Of a stretch of DNA of 64,000 bases, positions 1-9,420 are shown piece after piece. Below the pieces are notes generated by a model. The model saw nothing but the letters and a program-made list of their open reading frames with translations. It was not told where the DNA came from and did not search any database. The first letter of the stretch is position 1. The number at the start of each line of letters is the position of its first letter. Made by a program: the position numbers and the translations under genes. The stretch comes from DAOVXM01 sp963746255. GTDB taxonomy: Bacteria > Chloroflexota > Anaerolineae > Anaerolineales > UBA4823. The stretch spans positions 868,001 to 932,000 of the forward strand of contig CAVVAJ010000007.1 in assembly GCA_963746255.1 (NCBI GenBank). The letters are read 5' to 3'.

Positions 1-4
1 AAGA

Positions 5-718
5 ATGGAGTTGTCAATGTCGGCAGGTTATGATTTCGAAAGATCCTGGCTGGATAAGTTTGATACCTGTTTACAGGAAACCGTAAGCGATGATATCCGT
101 CAGCAGATCATGGCTGGAAGTCAGAGTCTATCTGCGGCATCCGATCGTAATGTGGTTATTCACTGGACTCAAACTGCGCTGGATCGCTTAGATAGGCTTG
201 TAAACGAACCACAGAAGCGTTCAGTGCTGACAGGCTGTGCTTGCCGTTATCCCCAGGCTGGTTTGCTGCCGATCAGGGAACACTATCAGCTAACTGGGGA
301 TATTGCTGCTGCTCACAGCATGCTCCAGGCTCAGTTTGAGTCAATGCTGCGGGACACTCTCTCCTTGGATGAAACACTTATTGCCAAGATCGTTGAATTG
401 GGCTGGGGTTCCGCGGGTGTCATCGAATCGGACCGTATTATCGCTACCAAGATACCCAAGAGCGGTTATCTAGTCGAATATATGCAAACTTCCGATCCAG
501 AACAGAGGCGCCAGCTTTATTGTCACTGCCCACGTATTCGGGCGAGCCTGAGTACTTCGACCAGGATTTCCCCGACGTACTGCTACTGCGGGGCTGGTTT
601 TTACCAAGGAATTTGGGAAGAGATCCTCCAGCAGCCGGTTAGGGTCGAGGTCCTGGAGAGTGTCTTGGGAGGCGGCGATGTCTGTAAGATCGCCATTTAC
701 TTTCCCCCTGGGCTGTAG
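5..718 (+). CDS. hypothetical protein with V4R-like cysteine-rich C-terminus
   Basis: This is a 237-residue soluble protein of unknown function. The C-terminal third carries CHCPRIR, then a YCYCGAGFY block, then an ESVLGGGDVCKIAIYFP ending. That layout resembles the small-molecule-binding 4-vinyl-reductase (V4R)-like fold, where a late Cys sits in a G-D-x-C-K-F/I motif. An earlier GCACRYP segment near residue 78 adds to the cysteine content, so a metal or thiol role is possible but not shown. The first ATG is at 5 and a second in-frame ATG at 17. Only four bases precede the first, so the true start could lie outside the window. The family assignment is from memory and weak; the reading frame itself is clear. 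Confidence 0.7.
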   Translation: MELSMSAGYDFERSWLDKFDTCLQETVSDDIRQQIMAGSQSLSAASDRNVVIHWTQTALDRLDRLVNEPQKRSVLTGCACRYPQAGLLPIREHYQLTGDIAAAHSMLQAQFESMLRDTLSLDETLIAKIVELGWGSAGVIESDRIIATKIPKSGYLVEYMQTSDPEQRRQLYCHCPRIRASLSTSTRISPTYCYCGAGFYQGIWEEILQQPVRVEVLESVLGGGDVCKIAIYFPPGL

Positions 719-779
719 CTGGATCACTATAAGCCAGCCCTAGGGGCATATAGGTCATTGTTAAACTGTGGAGGTATTA

Positions 780-1010
780 ATGAACAGCCAAGCGAAAAAG
801 TGGTCTGATTTCTCAACATCCCAACAAGTACTGGGCATATTGCTTGGGATCTTGCAGGTATCCTTGTTTGCTGCTGCGGTTTACGATATCTTAAAACGGC
901 CAGCAGATCAAATCAATCGACCGAAAACCTTCTGGTTGGCAGTTTCATTGGTTAATTTTGTCGGCCCAATATCGTATTTTCTATTTGGTCGTAAACGCTC
1001 ATGTTGCTAA
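780..1010 (+). CDS. small PLDc_N (phospholipase D-nuclease N-terminal-like) membrane protein
   Basis: This is a 76-residue protein with two predicted transmembrane helices (about residues 16-38 and 51-68), ending in the GPISYFLFGRKR motif. That motif, tryptophan plus hydrophobic helix followed by GP...Y...FGR, is typical of the stand-alone PLDc_N domain family; the molecular function is unknown. I chose ATG 780 rather than the upstream in-frame GTG at 768 because a GGAGG Shine-Dalgarno lies at 770-774, five bases before it. It stands 61 bases after the preceding gene and may be cotranscribed with it. Confidence 0.75.
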   Translation: MNSQAKKWSDFSTSQQVLGILLGILQVSLFAAAVYDILKRPADQINRPKTFWLAVSLVNFVGPISYFLFGRKRSCC

Positions 1011-1064
1011 TCTGTTGACCCAGACTATTATCAAAAATACAACATCGATCAACTGATTGGCAAT

Positions 1065-1832
1065 ATGAACTTAATCGCCTTAACTCGTCAAGTCAGCCCG
1101 CATATCGGACACTGTGAGCTTACCCATCTGCAGCGTCAGCCGATTAGCTACACGCGAGCAAGCGAACAGCATCGCGCCTATGAACAATCCATTCAGGCGC
1201 TCGGTCACCAGGTGATTAGTTTGCCGCCTGAAAGTGATTTACCCGATTCGGTGTTCGTTGAGGATACAGCCCTCATTTTGGACGAATTTGCAGTTATGAT
1301 GCGTCCCGGGGCGGAGTCCCGCCGCGGGGAAGTCCCTTCGATCGCCCAGGCTTTGCTGCCGTATCGCCAATTATTTTACATCCAGCATCCTGCGACCGTC
1401 GACGGTGGTGATATTTTAATCGTTGGTCATCATGTGTATGTTGGGTTATCAAGCCGCAGCAACCTTTACGCAGTAAGCCAGTTGTCCGAGATCTTGGAAC
1501 CGTGCGGCTACACGGTTATCCCCGTCGAAGTCAGCGGTTGCTTACACTTGAAATCAGCTGTTACTTTGGTTGCTGAAAGTACACTGCTCCTCAATCCAGC
1601 CTGGATTGATACGCGTATATTTTCTGACTATGCTATCATCGAGGTCGACCCAACAGAGCCTCATGCTGCAAATGCAATGCTGATTGCTGAAAGTGTAATT
1701 TACCCCGCTGGATTCCCTGCCACCGCCGAACGCATGCGCCGCCATGGTCTCGAAGTAATCGAGCTGGAAGTGTCCGAGCTGATGAAAGCCGAGGGTGCCG
1801 TCACTTGCTGCAGTTTGCTGTTTCGCTCTTAG
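1065..1832 (+). CDS. dimethylarginine dimethylaminohydrolase family protein (amidinotransferase fold)
   Basis: This is a 255-residue cytosolic enzyme of the DDAH/arginine-deiminase superfamily, which hydrolyses N-omega-methylated arginines to citrulline and a methylamine. Visible features are the SVFVEDTAL block (residues 62-70, substrate-binding acidic pair), TVDGGDIL (111-118), the catalytic histidine in CLHLKSA (H161) and the C-terminal VTCCSLLF in which the first cysteine (C248) aligns with the DDAH nucleophile. Length is normal for bacterial DDAH. The start has no strong ribosome site, but the N-terminal NLIALTRQVSP matches the family start. It is followed by a strong terminator at 1994-2022. 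Exact substrate (dimethylarginine or another guanidino compound) cannot be decided from sequence. Confidence 0.87.
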   Translation: MNLIALTRQVSPHIGHCELTHLQRQPISYTRASEQHRAYEQSIQALGHQVISLPPESDLPDSVFVEDTALILDEFAVMMRPGAESRRGEVPSIAQALLPYRQLFYIQHPATVDGGDILIVGHHVYVGLSSRSNLYAVSQLSEILEPCGYTVIPVEVSGCLHLKSAVTLVAESTLLLNPAWIDTRIFSDYAIIEVDPTEPHAANAMLIAESVIYPAGFPATAERMRRHGLEVIELEVSELMKAEGAVTCCSLLFRS

Positions 1833-1867
1833 TGATCCGTCACGTTTGATTGTTTAGTAAGAATTAT

Positions 1868-1945
1868 GTGTAGACGGAACACTTGAAGCTTTATCAAGGG
1901 AGTTTCTACACGGAAAGCGAATGAAACTTTCATCCTTGATAAGGC
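1868..1945. repeat. two interleaved inverted repeats in the convergent intergenic region
   Basis: GTGTAGA at 1868-1874 pairs with TCTACAC at 1905-1911. GCTTTATCAAGG at 1888-1899 pairs (11 of 12) with CCTTGATAAGGC at 1934-1945. Because the arms interleave, the two stems are mutually exclusive or form a pseudoknot. They lie just downstream of the DDAH gene and upstream of the terminator. Confidence 0.45.
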
Positions 1946-1993
1946 ACTAGCCAAGAGTTTTTCTACATCAAAATAAATCCCACACCGGAAAAC

Positions 1994-2022
1994 AAAAAAG
2001 CGCCGGTTTACGGCGCTTTTTT
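1994..2022. terminator. bidirectional Rho-independent terminator
   Basis: A perfect hairpin: AAAAAAGCGCCG, loop of five, then CGGCGCTTTTTT. It sits between the convergent DDAH gene and the end of the Tad operon, so it can serve both strands (A-tract on one side, T-tract on the other). Confidence 0.93.
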
Positions 2023-2038
2023 GCCTCTGAGGAGAGGG

Positions 2039-3397
2039 TTATTTGTCCGTCTCGAATAAATGCACGGGCATCTCGATACCGTTCACCTCGAATTTCTCTG
2101 AGAACAAGGGCCGCAGTCCTGTCGGCTTTACCTTACCCACAACTCGCCCATTGACGATACCGGTCTGGTCGAATTCGAAGATGTCCTGCATGACGATGCT
2201 GTCACCTTCCATTCCTTGTACTTCCGTGATTTTGATCACTTTACGGGTGCCATCACGCATGCGTTCCATGTGCACGACCAGGTCGATCGCAGATGCTACC
2301 TGCTCACGGATTGCCTTAAGCGGCAGCTCCAATCCCGCCATCAACACCATCGTTTCGATACGGCGCAGGGTGTCACGCGGGCTGTTGGAGTGAATAGTGG
2401 TCATCGAACCGTCGTGACCCGTGTTCATCGCCTGGAGCATATCCAATGCTTCACCGCCGCGCGCCTCACCTACGATGATCCGGTCCGGTCGCATACGCAG
2501 GGCATTGATCACTAGCTGCCTGATGGTCACTTCCCCGCGCCCTTCGACATTCGGGGGTCGCTTTTCAACTCGTAAAACGTGTTGTTGTTTGAGCTGCAGC
2601 TCAGCCGTGTCTTCGATTGTTATGATGCGCTCTTTTGATGGGATGAATGCCGAGACGACATTGAGCAGGGTGGTTTTTCCGGAACCGGTTCCTCCTGAAA
2701 TCACTATGTTGACCCTGGCTTCAACACAAGCTTTCATGAAGGTCACAATTTCAGGGGTCAGTGATCCGTTCGCGATCAGGTCTTGGGCAGTATAGGGGGT
2801 CGTGGCGAATTTACGGATAGTCAACAAAGGGCCATCCAGGGACAGTGGGGGGATGGTCACGTTAACGCGGTAGCCGCTCGGCAGACGTGCATCCACCATC
2901 GGTGAGGATTCGTCCACACGGCGTCCCAACGGTGCGACGATGCGGTCGATAATCCGCAGCAGGTGTTCGTTGTTTTCAAATTGGATATTGGTTTTTTCAA
3001 TCACCCCCGCCCGTTCGATATATGTTGTCGCGTACCCGTTTACCATCACCTCGGTTATCGATTGGTCTGCTAGCATGGGTTCTAATGGGCCATACCCGAG
3101 GATATCATCGACAACCCATTCGAATATCCGGTTACGGTTTTGCCGCGTATACAATAAGTTCTCATCAGCCAGGACTTGGTTGAAGATTACTTCAATCGTT
3201 TGTCGCATCTGTGGGATATGCGATCGGTTTATATCGCCATCGCTTTCTACGAGCAGCTTCTGCTGGACACGATCGCGGATATGGTAAACGTCGGCTGGTA
3301 CGGTACCTGCGTCCTCGTAACGAGTGCCGGAAGCCCGCTGGCCTGCGGGTAGGTTGCCGTTAGATTTTGAATTCATCGCTGGGCGGTTGCTGAACAT
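2039..3397 (-). CDS. cpaF: Tad pilus assembly ATPase CpaF/TadA
   Basis: This is a 452-residue secretion ATPase of the type II/IV family that powers Tad pilus assembly at the inner face of the membrane. The N-terminal part has the CpaF-type helical region and DDILGYGPLEPML; the RecA-like part has Walker A GGTGSGKTT (around residue 240), an Asp box ITIEDTAELQL, Walker B MRPDRIIVGEARGGEA and a His box TGHDGSMTTIHSNSP. All catalytic motifs are intact and length is normal. It is the last gene of the cluster, which is unusual because tadA usually precedes tadB and tadC. It lies 40 bases after the TPR-LysM gene and reads into the terminator at 1994-2022. Confidence 0.95.
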   Translation of the reverse strand: MFSNRPAMNSKSNGNLPAGQRASGTRYEDAGTVPADVYHIRDRVQQKLLVESDGDINRSHIPQMRQTIEVIFNQVLADENLLYTRQNRNRIFEWVVDDILGYGPLEPMLADQSITEVMVNGYATTYIERAGVIEKTNIQFENNEHLLRIIDRIVAPLGRRVDESSPMVDARLPSGYRVNVTIPPLSLDGPLLTIRKFATTPYTAQDLIANGSLTPEIVTFMKACVEARVNIVISGGTGSGKTTLLNVVSAFIPSKERIITIEDTAELQLKQQHVLRVEKRPPNVEGRGEVTIRQLVINALRMRPDRIIVGEARGGEALDMLQAMNTGHDGSMTTIHSNSPRDTLRRIETMVLMAGLELPLKAIREQVASAIDLVVHMERMRDGTRKVIKITEVQGMEGDSIVMQDIFEFDQTGIVNGRVVGKVKPTGLRPLFSEKFEVNGIEMPVHLFETDK

Positions 3398-3437
3398 TTA
3401 TTATCTCCGTAAGACGTTCTTAACGTAAAAACCGGTT

Positions 3438-5186
3438 CTAATCCTCTGTACCAGGGATGATGATCTCCTGTCCGGCTTCAATTTGCTTGGGATTGCTGAG
3501 GTTGTTGGCTTCAATGATCGCATCGATGGTTGTGTTATAGCGGTTTGCGAGCATCGTGAGGTATTCTCCCGATTGGATGATATACGTGAAGCTCGTGAAT
3601 AAGGGCAAGATCTGCGGTGCTGCTCGGTTATACGTCTGGTAAGCCAGTCGGTAGTAACGCTGGTTTGTATAATTGTTGGCTCTATCCAGAGCCGCCTGGA
3701 TCTGCGGAGTATCTTCCAACAAGCCTTCTTCGATCGGTAGATACTCGATTGCGTCCTCGTATGCGAAGACCGCATTCTCATAGTCACCCAGCTTTCCGTA
3801 AACTTCCGCGATTTTAATTTGGACCGAGTACAGGCCAATTCCGGGGTCATCACGCTCCTCGGCGATGCTCGCCGCCCGTGTGTAATCACTGAGGGCCTCC
3901 TCGTAATCGCCAAATGCCACGAAATCATCACCTCGAGCGACATATGCTTCGTATAAAGTTTGTAATGATGTGCCGTAGGCATAGCTCGGCTCTTGGGAAT
4001 AAACAAATTCCAAAGACGAGATTACCTCGCTCCAATTACCATTGCCGAAATCATTCTGCGCACTGATAAATTTTTGCGAGAGGTTTTGCTGTTTCAAGAT
4101 TTCCGGATCTTGCGGCTGCAGGGCTAGCGCTTTACGGAAATACTCTTCCGCTGTCGCAACTGCCTGCAGCGAGTCTTCTTGATTCTGCAGTACTTCTTTT
4201 GCTGCGCTGACGTATGTGTCTGCCAGGGTTGTCCGGAATATTTCCCGCAGCTGCGCTCTTTCTTGTTGGGTGGCCGGATCGCGCGGCCGGAGCGCAAGCG
4301 CTTTCTTGAAGTAGCTTTCAGCTACCTGCAGGTTGTCGAAAGAAGTTGTGTCCTCCCTCATTGCGCTTTGCGCAGCATTGATATAACTCTCGTACAGTCT
4401 TTCTTCAATCTCATCCGGCAGGTACAGCTGGTCAATTGCCCGCACGGTCTCATAGCTGGAAGCGGCTTGCACCCAATCAGACTCTTGGTAGGCTTGGTCA
4501 GCTTGAGCTAGGATGTCTGCTAGGAAGAATCGGTTGCGTATCTCTTCTATCCGCAGTGGGATATCCTTGTAGAATGGCTCTAGCGCGTTGATCTCCTCCA
4601 AAGCAACCAGAGCTCCCTCTAAATCGTTCAGGTTGATCAGCTGCATCGCTGCAGCATAGCGTTCTTCTAACTCAATTTCCTTCTCGGTTTGATCGATATA
4701 CGATTGCAGCCCGGGGTATTCGGGGTCGAGCTTAGCTATTTCCTGAAAAACCACCAAAGCTTCCGCAGTGCGCCCAGCCTGCAGTAAACTCTGCCCGTTT
4801 CGGTACATGACGGCGATTTGGAGCCCTTCGGCTTGGCTCTCTATCCGGGCTCGCGCCATCTGGTATTGGCCCTGCATCCAATCAGAATATGTGCCGACGC
4901 CTAAGTAAACCAGCCCAATCGCAAGCACCGCCAATACCGCGATCACCGCGAACCGGGTGAAACGTTTGCGTTTTTGGGTTTTGTTTTCATCGACCTCGTA
5001 TTCATCGATCCGTGCGCGGGTTTTCATCTCATCGATCAAGCTGCGCAGGTCTTTTGAATTCGGATAGTCGTCAGTTAACTGGTTTAGTTCGTCAATGCCT
5101 TTATCCCACTCGCCGGTTTGCAGCTCGCTTAGTGCTTTGTTGAAGCGGGAGTCATTGAAGGGTGTACCGCCGATACTTACAGACAT
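3438..5186 (-). CDS. membrane-anchored TPR protein with C-terminal LysM domain
   Basis: This protein of about 582 residues in the Tad operon starts with a cytoplasmic N-terminus containing one TPR-like segment. One transmembrane helix follows (about residues 75-97), then many degenerate tetratricopeptide repeats, and finally a LysM domain (YIIQSGEYLTMLANRYNTT through EAGQEIIIPG). LysM domains bind peptidoglycan glycans, so the protein probably scaffolds the pilus machine between membrane and wall; this is inference. I chose ATG 5186 because GATGGAG lies five bases upstream, rather than the in-frame ATG that overlaps the tadC stop. No homologue in classical Tad systems is known to me by name. 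Confidence 0.85.
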   Translation of the reverse strand: MSVSIGGTPFNDSRFNKALSELQTGEWDKGIDELNQLTDDYPNSKDLRSLIDEMKTRARIDEYEVDENKTQKRKRFTRFAVIAVLAVLAIGLVYLGVGTYSDWMQGQYQMARARIESQAEGLQIAVMYRNGQSLLQAGRTAEALVVFQEIAKLDPEYPGLQSYIDQTEKEIELEERYAAAMQLINLNDLEGALVALEEINALEPFYKDIPLRIEEIRNRFFLADILAQADQAYQESDWVQAASSYETVRAIDQLYLPDEIEERLYESYINAAQSAMREDTTSFDNLQVAESYFKKALALRPRDPATQQERAQLREIFRTTLADTYVSAAKEVLQNQEDSLQAVATAEEYFRKALALQPQDPEILKQQNLSQKFISAQNDFGNGNWSEVISSLEFVYSQEPSYAYGTSLQTLYEAYVARGDDFVAFGDYEEALSDYTRAASIAEERDDPGIGLYSVQIKIAEVYGKLGDYENAVFAYEDAIEYLPIEEGLLEDTPQIQAALDRANNYTNQRYYRLAYQTYNRAAPQILPLFTSFTYIIQSGEYLTMLANRYNTTIDAIIEANNLSNPKQIEAGQEIIIPGTED

Positions 5187-5206
5187 AGTTGCTCCATCTT
5201 TTCTCA

Positions 5207-6154
5207 CTAAAATCCCGAGAAAAGCTCTAATAGTGGGGGTACCGAAGGTCCGAGCAGCACTGCCATGATCGCCGGGAAGATCAGGAAAGCCAGCGGGATC
5301 AGCATTTTGATCGGCGCTTTACGGGCTTGTTCCTGCGCCCGGTAATGGCGCTCAATCCGCATTTGATCGGCTTGCGAGTGCAGGGTGTCCGATATGCTCA
5401 TGCCTAATTGCTCGGACTGGATGATGATTGCCACAAAGCTGGACAATTCGGATACATCCAAGCGGTCAGCCAAATTGCGCAGCGCTTCACGGCGCGAGAC
5501 ACCCATCTCCATCTCGGCGACAACTCTGCCTAGCTCGTTCGCCACCGGCGTGTTCATATTTTCGCTCACCCGCTGCATCGATTGGTCGAAGCCCAATCCT
5601 GCTGTGGCGCAGACGCTCAATAAATCCAACGTATCTGGCAGGCTTTTGCGGATTTTATTCTGTCTCGAACTCACCATCATCCGCAGCCACAAGATCGGGA
5701 ATACCAGGCAGAAGACAAAGACTAAGACTGCGATTAATGTGCTGAAACGGATCGTTGCCCGTTGGTAGACCATATATCCTAACCAAACCCCCAGGAATAT
5801 GAACCCTACCCGGATGCCGTAAAACTCGCGCGGTCCCATCCCCATTGGGTTTCCGGCGATATATAGTTGGTGGCGCAGTGTCTCGATGGATTTGGCTGGT
5901 GTGAACCGCTCGAATATATTCCCAATTTGGCGGAAGATGGGCAGAACTGTACGTGATACCAATGAGCCTGATAGTTCTCGTCTCCGGCTGAAGCGGTTTG
6001 TTTCTCTCGGTGTATACAGCTGTTCTTCATCCTCCACGTAGACTTTTAGCCGGCTGGAGAGTTCGTTGCCAAACAGCCCGCGCAGTGCCAGCACAAACGC
6101 GACCAGTCCCGCAAAGATCAGCAGAAACGCTGCCGTCGCATAGAACAGATTCAT
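5207..6154 (-). CDS. tadC: Tad pilus inner-membrane platform protein TadC
   Basis: This 315-residue membrane protein has a T2SSF (GspF-like) domain. There are hydrophobic helices at the N-terminus, in the middle (residues 105-160) and at the C-terminus (KMLIPLAFLIFPAIMAVLL). The cytoplasmic T2SSF core is recognisable from SLPDTLDLLSVCATAGLGFD, followed by an E-M-G-x-S-R-R-E-A-L-R-N-L block. That LPD..DLL..C..AGL pattern is the TadC hallmark. With TadB it forms the platform on which the CpaF ATPase acts. It lies 51 bases after tadB in the same operon. Confidence 0.93.
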   Translation of the reverse strand: MNLFYATAAFLLIFAGLVAFVLALRGLFGNELSSRLKVYVEDEEQLYTPRETNRFSRRRELSGSLVSRTVLPIFRQIGNIFERFTPAKSIETLRHQLYIAGNPMGMGPREFYGIRVGFIFLGVWLGYMVYQRATIRFSTLIAVLVFVFCLVFPILWLRMMVSSRQNKIRKSLPDTLDLLSVCATAGLGFDQSMQRVSENMNTPVANELGRVVAEMEMGVSRREALRNLADRLDVSELSSFVAIIIQSEQLGMSISDTLHSQADQMRIERHYRAQEQARKAPIKMLIPLAFLIFPAIMAVLLGPSVPPLLELFSGF

Positions 6155-6205
6155 GGAGTGCCCCTCAAACTACACAAATACTGGACACGATCTACCATTC
6201 GAAGC

Positions 6206-7177
6206 TTATACATCGATTTTCACCATTAGCCGGATGACGATATTGCCCAGTATCACGAACCCTAATGCGCCGCCGGGGATGCAGAGCATTGCCCCTGGTT
6301 CAAACAATCTGCCGATATAGTCTGGGCTGATCACGAACAGGATCGCGACAACAATGAATGGCAGCAGCGAGAGCATGTAGCCAGAGAACCGTTGTTGGGA
6401 AGTCAGGGCTCGGATCTCATTGAAGAGCTGTACCCTTTCACGGATTGTGGCGACCACCGCTTCCAGCATCGTCGAAAGGTTTCCACCGACACGCGTGTTG
6501 ATATTGACTGCCGTGACAACCAGGGATAGGTCATCGCTCTGCATGCGTGTGGTAAGGTTTACTAAGGCTTGGTTCAAGGACAGTCCTAAGCCAACTTCCC
6601 TTCTCACCCTGCGGAACTCCTCCGAAGCTGGCGCGCTGACTTCATCTACGACCACATCGATCGCTTGCAGGAAGCTGTATCCAGCCTGTACCGCCCCTTT
6701 CACCAGCACTAGCACATCGATCAGCTGGTTCTGGAACTTGGTTTGGCGGTGTGAGATGCTCCAATTTAGATAGACCCCCGGGATGATATAAGCCAATACG
6801 GCAAATCCCAGCCCGGGTAGGATCGACTGGAAAACAAGCCAGCCGAATAAGAATCCCAGTGCTGTGCTCCCAAAGCGGATCAAAATGAACTCGGTCTCCG
6901 TGACCGGCCAGTTGGCACTCAGCAGCTTGATGTTCAATTCTTCCGAGGTCAAGGCCGAAAGCATTGAGTTCAGGCGGTAGCGCGTCCGCATCAGCCTTGT
7001 CCGCCCCCTGCCTGATGAGCGCCGCTGCTGGTCCTGGGGGATGCTGCCGAAGGTTTCTAGACGGTCATTGAATCCGCTGCCCCATACGAGTGTATTCACC
7101 AGGCTGACCACGGCTAAGAAACCAGCCAGGAAGATTACTATCCCGATGATGAGTAGAGTGAAGATATCTGATGACAT
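6206..7177 (-). CDS. tadB: Tad pilus inner-membrane platform protein TadB
   Basis: This 323-residue T2SSF-domain membrane protein is paralogous to TadC. An N-terminal helix (residues 5-30) precedes a basic linker with GRGRTRLMRTRYR, then two helices, the cytoplasmic core (FQNQLIDVLVLVKGAVQAGY, then AINTRVGG-like SLVVTAVNINTRVGGNLS) and two C-terminal helices. The RVGGNLS motif and the order tadB-tadC identify it. It starts nine bases after the cpaE stop. Confidence 0.92.
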   Translation of the reverse strand: MSSDIFTLLIIGIVIFLAGFLAVVSLVNTLVWGSGFNDRLETFGSIPQDQQRRSSGRGRTRLMRTRYRLNSMLSALTSEELNIKLLSANWPVTETEFILIRFGSTALGFLFGWLVFQSILPGLGFAVLAYIIPGVYLNWSISHRQTKFQNQLIDVLVLVKGAVQAGYSFLQAIDVVVDEVSAPASEEFRRVRREVGLGLSLNQALVNLTTRMQSDDLSLVVTAVNINTRVGGNLSTMLEAVVATIRERVQLFNEIRALTSQQRFSGYMLSLLPFIVVAILFVISPDYIGRLFEPGAMLCIPGGALGFVILGNIVIRLMVKIDV

Positions 7178-7186
7178 AAACTAGGC

Positions 7187-8440
7187 TTATCCTAATTGTG
7201 AAGAGACCAGCAGCTGATCCTGCTGGGGTGAGCTGGTGCTCTCGGGGAACGCTCCGACCAACTCTGTCGTCGTCATATCTAGCAGCCTGTTCGACAAGTC
7301 ATTTATCGCTTTGCTGGCCGGGCTGCGAGGGTAGCGGATGATCAGCGGGATGCCGCGGTTAATGCTGCGCAGCGTGTTGCCCGTATCTTCCGGGATCTTG
7401 GCAAAGATTGGCTGGTGCAGGGCGCTGTTGATATCCTGGGTCTTCACCCCACCCAGCTCCCCTTCGCGGTTCAAAACGTACAAGAATTTATCTGGCGAAT
7501 AGGCCAAGGAGCGGCTGAGCTGCACGAAGCGGCTGATATCATGCAGTGTAGCCAGGTCCGGAGTGGTTAGTATGATGATTTTGTCGGCCGCATCCAGCAA
7601 GGTGACCGTGTTCTCGGTCAGCGCGCTGCCGGCGTCGATCACGATCAGGTCGAATTTTTTGAGCAGCTGCATGTACACCGAATACAAGTCATCCGGGCGG
7701 ATCCCTTGTGAGACCTGCAGGTTGCTCGGAGCCATCAGCACATTTAATCCTGAGCTGTGTCTCACGACCACATCATGGATCAGGGCGTCATCCAAACCGC
7801 TGGCATGCGGCAGCAGGTCCGCGATCGTGTTTTGTGTGCGGATGTTCAACATCACATCCAGGTGCCCGAAGGATAGCTTCCCATCTACCAGTAATACCTG
7901 CAGTCCAGTTCTCTCCATTAGGCTGATCGCCAGGTTAGTGGCTACCGTCGTTGTACCGACACCGCCGCGCGGGCTGTAAACTGCGATGGAATGTATTGGG
8001 CGGGCTTTCTCCGCGGCTGTGAACTGGCTCCCCGCAGCCTTTTTCTCGCGCCGTCCTTCCAGCTCCGATACTCTCCGCAGTGTGCTCAGCAGGCTGATCT
8101 GCGTGAATGGTTGGATGATAAAGCCGCGTGCCCCGGCCATCATGACCTGCTGGATTTCTACCGGGTCGCCTACCTTCAGGATGGCGATTAGCGCTGTGTC
8201 GGGGAACTGCTGGGCGATATCATCGACGATATCCAGCGTTGGCTCGCCGCCAAGCTGGTGGTCCATCAAGATAATATCCGGGGCGGCCGCGCCGATATCC
8301 CGGGCCAATCGCTCGAACGCAGTGAGCACGTCAACCAGTTGGAAATCTGGCTGCGCAGTTAGTGCCGCGCTGATTTGCTGCTGGGTGTCACCGGGGTCGC
8401 CGATGGAGACTACTCTGGTTATTTTGCTGGAATCAGCCAT
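7187..8440 (-). CDS. cpaE: CpaE/TadZ-like pilus localisation ATPase with receiver-like N-terminus
   Basis: This is a 417-residue protein. Residues 8-125 form a response-regulator receiver-like domain (IILMDHQLGGEP carries the usual phospho-acceptor region). Residues about 150-390 form a ParA/MinD-type ATPase with the deviant Walker A SPRGGVGTTTVATNLA, VLLVDGKLSFGHLD and DLIVIDAGS. CpaE/TadZ proteins position the Tad machine at the pole or membrane. In transcription order it comes directly after cpaB and before tadB. The receiver domain may be a pseudo-receiver, as in many TadZ proteins. Confidence 0.93.
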   Translation of the reverse strand: MADSSKITRVVSIGDPGDTQQQISAALTAQPDFQLVDVLTAFERLARDIGAAAPDIILMDHQLGGEPTLDIVDDIAQQFPDTALIAILKVGDPVEIQQVMMAGARGFIIQPFTQISLLSTLRRVSELEGRREKKAAGSQFTAAEKARPIHSIAVYSPRGGVGTTTVATNLAISLMERTGLQVLLVDGKLSFGHLDVMLNIRTQNTIADLLPHASGLDDALIHDVVVRHSSGLNVLMAPSNLQVSQGIRPDDLYSVYMQLLKKFDLIVIDAGSALTENTVTLLDAADKIIILTTPDLATLHDISRFVQLSRSLAYSPDKFLYVLNREGELGGVKTQDINSALHQPIFAKIPEDTGNTLRSINRGIPLIIRYPRSPASKAINDLSNRLLDMTTTELVGAFPESTSSPQQDQLLVSSQLG

Positions 8441-8479
8441 AAAAAGTTCCTTTCAATACACTCTGCTTGCCGCGGATAC

Positions 8480-9352
8480 TTATGGGCGGGGAGCCTGCAG
8501 TTCATAGCGGTCATTGAGATACTCTGACGTGACCGGGCTCAGCTCAAACAGCTGGCTGGAGGTCGGTGACCGCAGCACAAAGTCGAACGTCGCGCCGGTA
8601 TCTTTCAGGTGTTTCAGCACCAAAGCATCTTGCGGCACCAGCGCGAACAGGTAAGCTCTGATTTTGTATGCCGGTTCTGGCGGTGGGGGTGCATCCTGCT
8701 GCTCGACCCCCGGGATCGCCGGTGCTTGTTGCTGCTGCTGTTCTTCCACGATATCGACTACCAGGGCCGTTACTTCCAAGCGCTGCATGGCGTCGAAGGT
8801 GAAGGTTTCTTCAACTCGTGCTTCTTCCTCGGTGACCGTGCCAAGATCGGCTTCGTCTTCGGGTTCTGGCGGGGCGGCTTGCGAGCGCGTCACCAGGATA
8901 TCGACCAGGTCACCGCGCTGTATCACGCTCAACGAGCTCATCAGGTCGTTGGCCGGGAATGCCATCAGCACCTGGTACTCATCCAGGATAAACGCCACGT
9001 CGTGAGTCACATTGGTGGGGTCCGCCAGCTGGTGCCGGAAGAGCAGTTCGCCCTGGATCAGGTCAACCTTGGAGAATTTCCCAACAGCTGTCTCGAGGTC
9101 GGTCACCACGCCCGGTGGCGCGAGCTCGACCGGCACTTCGATCGTGCGCAGATCGTTTGCCCGCAGCACCGTGCCCAGCGCCACGTTGTGGGTGGTTACA
9201 ACCACTTGTTCGATGATTGCTGCTTCCGGTGTTGGTGGTGGCAACGGCGTCAGGGCTTGCTGCAGCAGGCGGGTCAAGCCGAAGATCCCCGCGGCCGCCA
9301 GTACGATACCGATAATGCCAACCAGGATGCCGATGCGTACTCGTTGACTCAA
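8480..9352 (-). CDS. cpaB: Flp pilus assembly protein CpaB/RcpC
   Basis: A 290-residue protein with one N-terminal transmembrane helix (IGILVGIIGIVLAAAGIFGL). A SAF domain begins at VVTTHNVALGTVLRANDLRT and is followed by the RcpC region with VAFILDEYQVLMAFPA and GDLVDILVTR. The middle is rich in Glu, Pro and Gln (residues 155-230). CpaB/RcpC is the extracytoplasmic Tad component that in diderms works with the secretin. Here no secretin gene follows, so it may act with cell-wall components instead. Confidence 0.92.
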   Translation of the reverse strand: MSQRVRIGILVGIIGIVLAAAGIFGLTRLLQQALTPLPPPTPEAAIIEQVVVTTHNVALGTVLRANDLRTIEVPVELAPPGVVTDLETAVGKFSKVDLIQGELLFRHQLADPTNVTHDVAFILDEYQVLMAFPANDLMSSLSVIQRGDLVDILVTRSQAAPPEPEDEADLGTVTEEEARVEETFTFDAMQRLEVTALVVDIVEEQQQQQAPAIPGVEQQDAPPPPEPAYKIRAYLFALVPQDALVLKHLKDTGATFDFVLRSPTSSQLFELSPVTSEYLNDRYELQAPRP

Positions 9353-9420
9353 GATGGACCTCCTTGAATGACCAATGTTCTAAGAATTTCGTAGTTTTTG
9401 TTGTGCAATATTTAAGCCAG

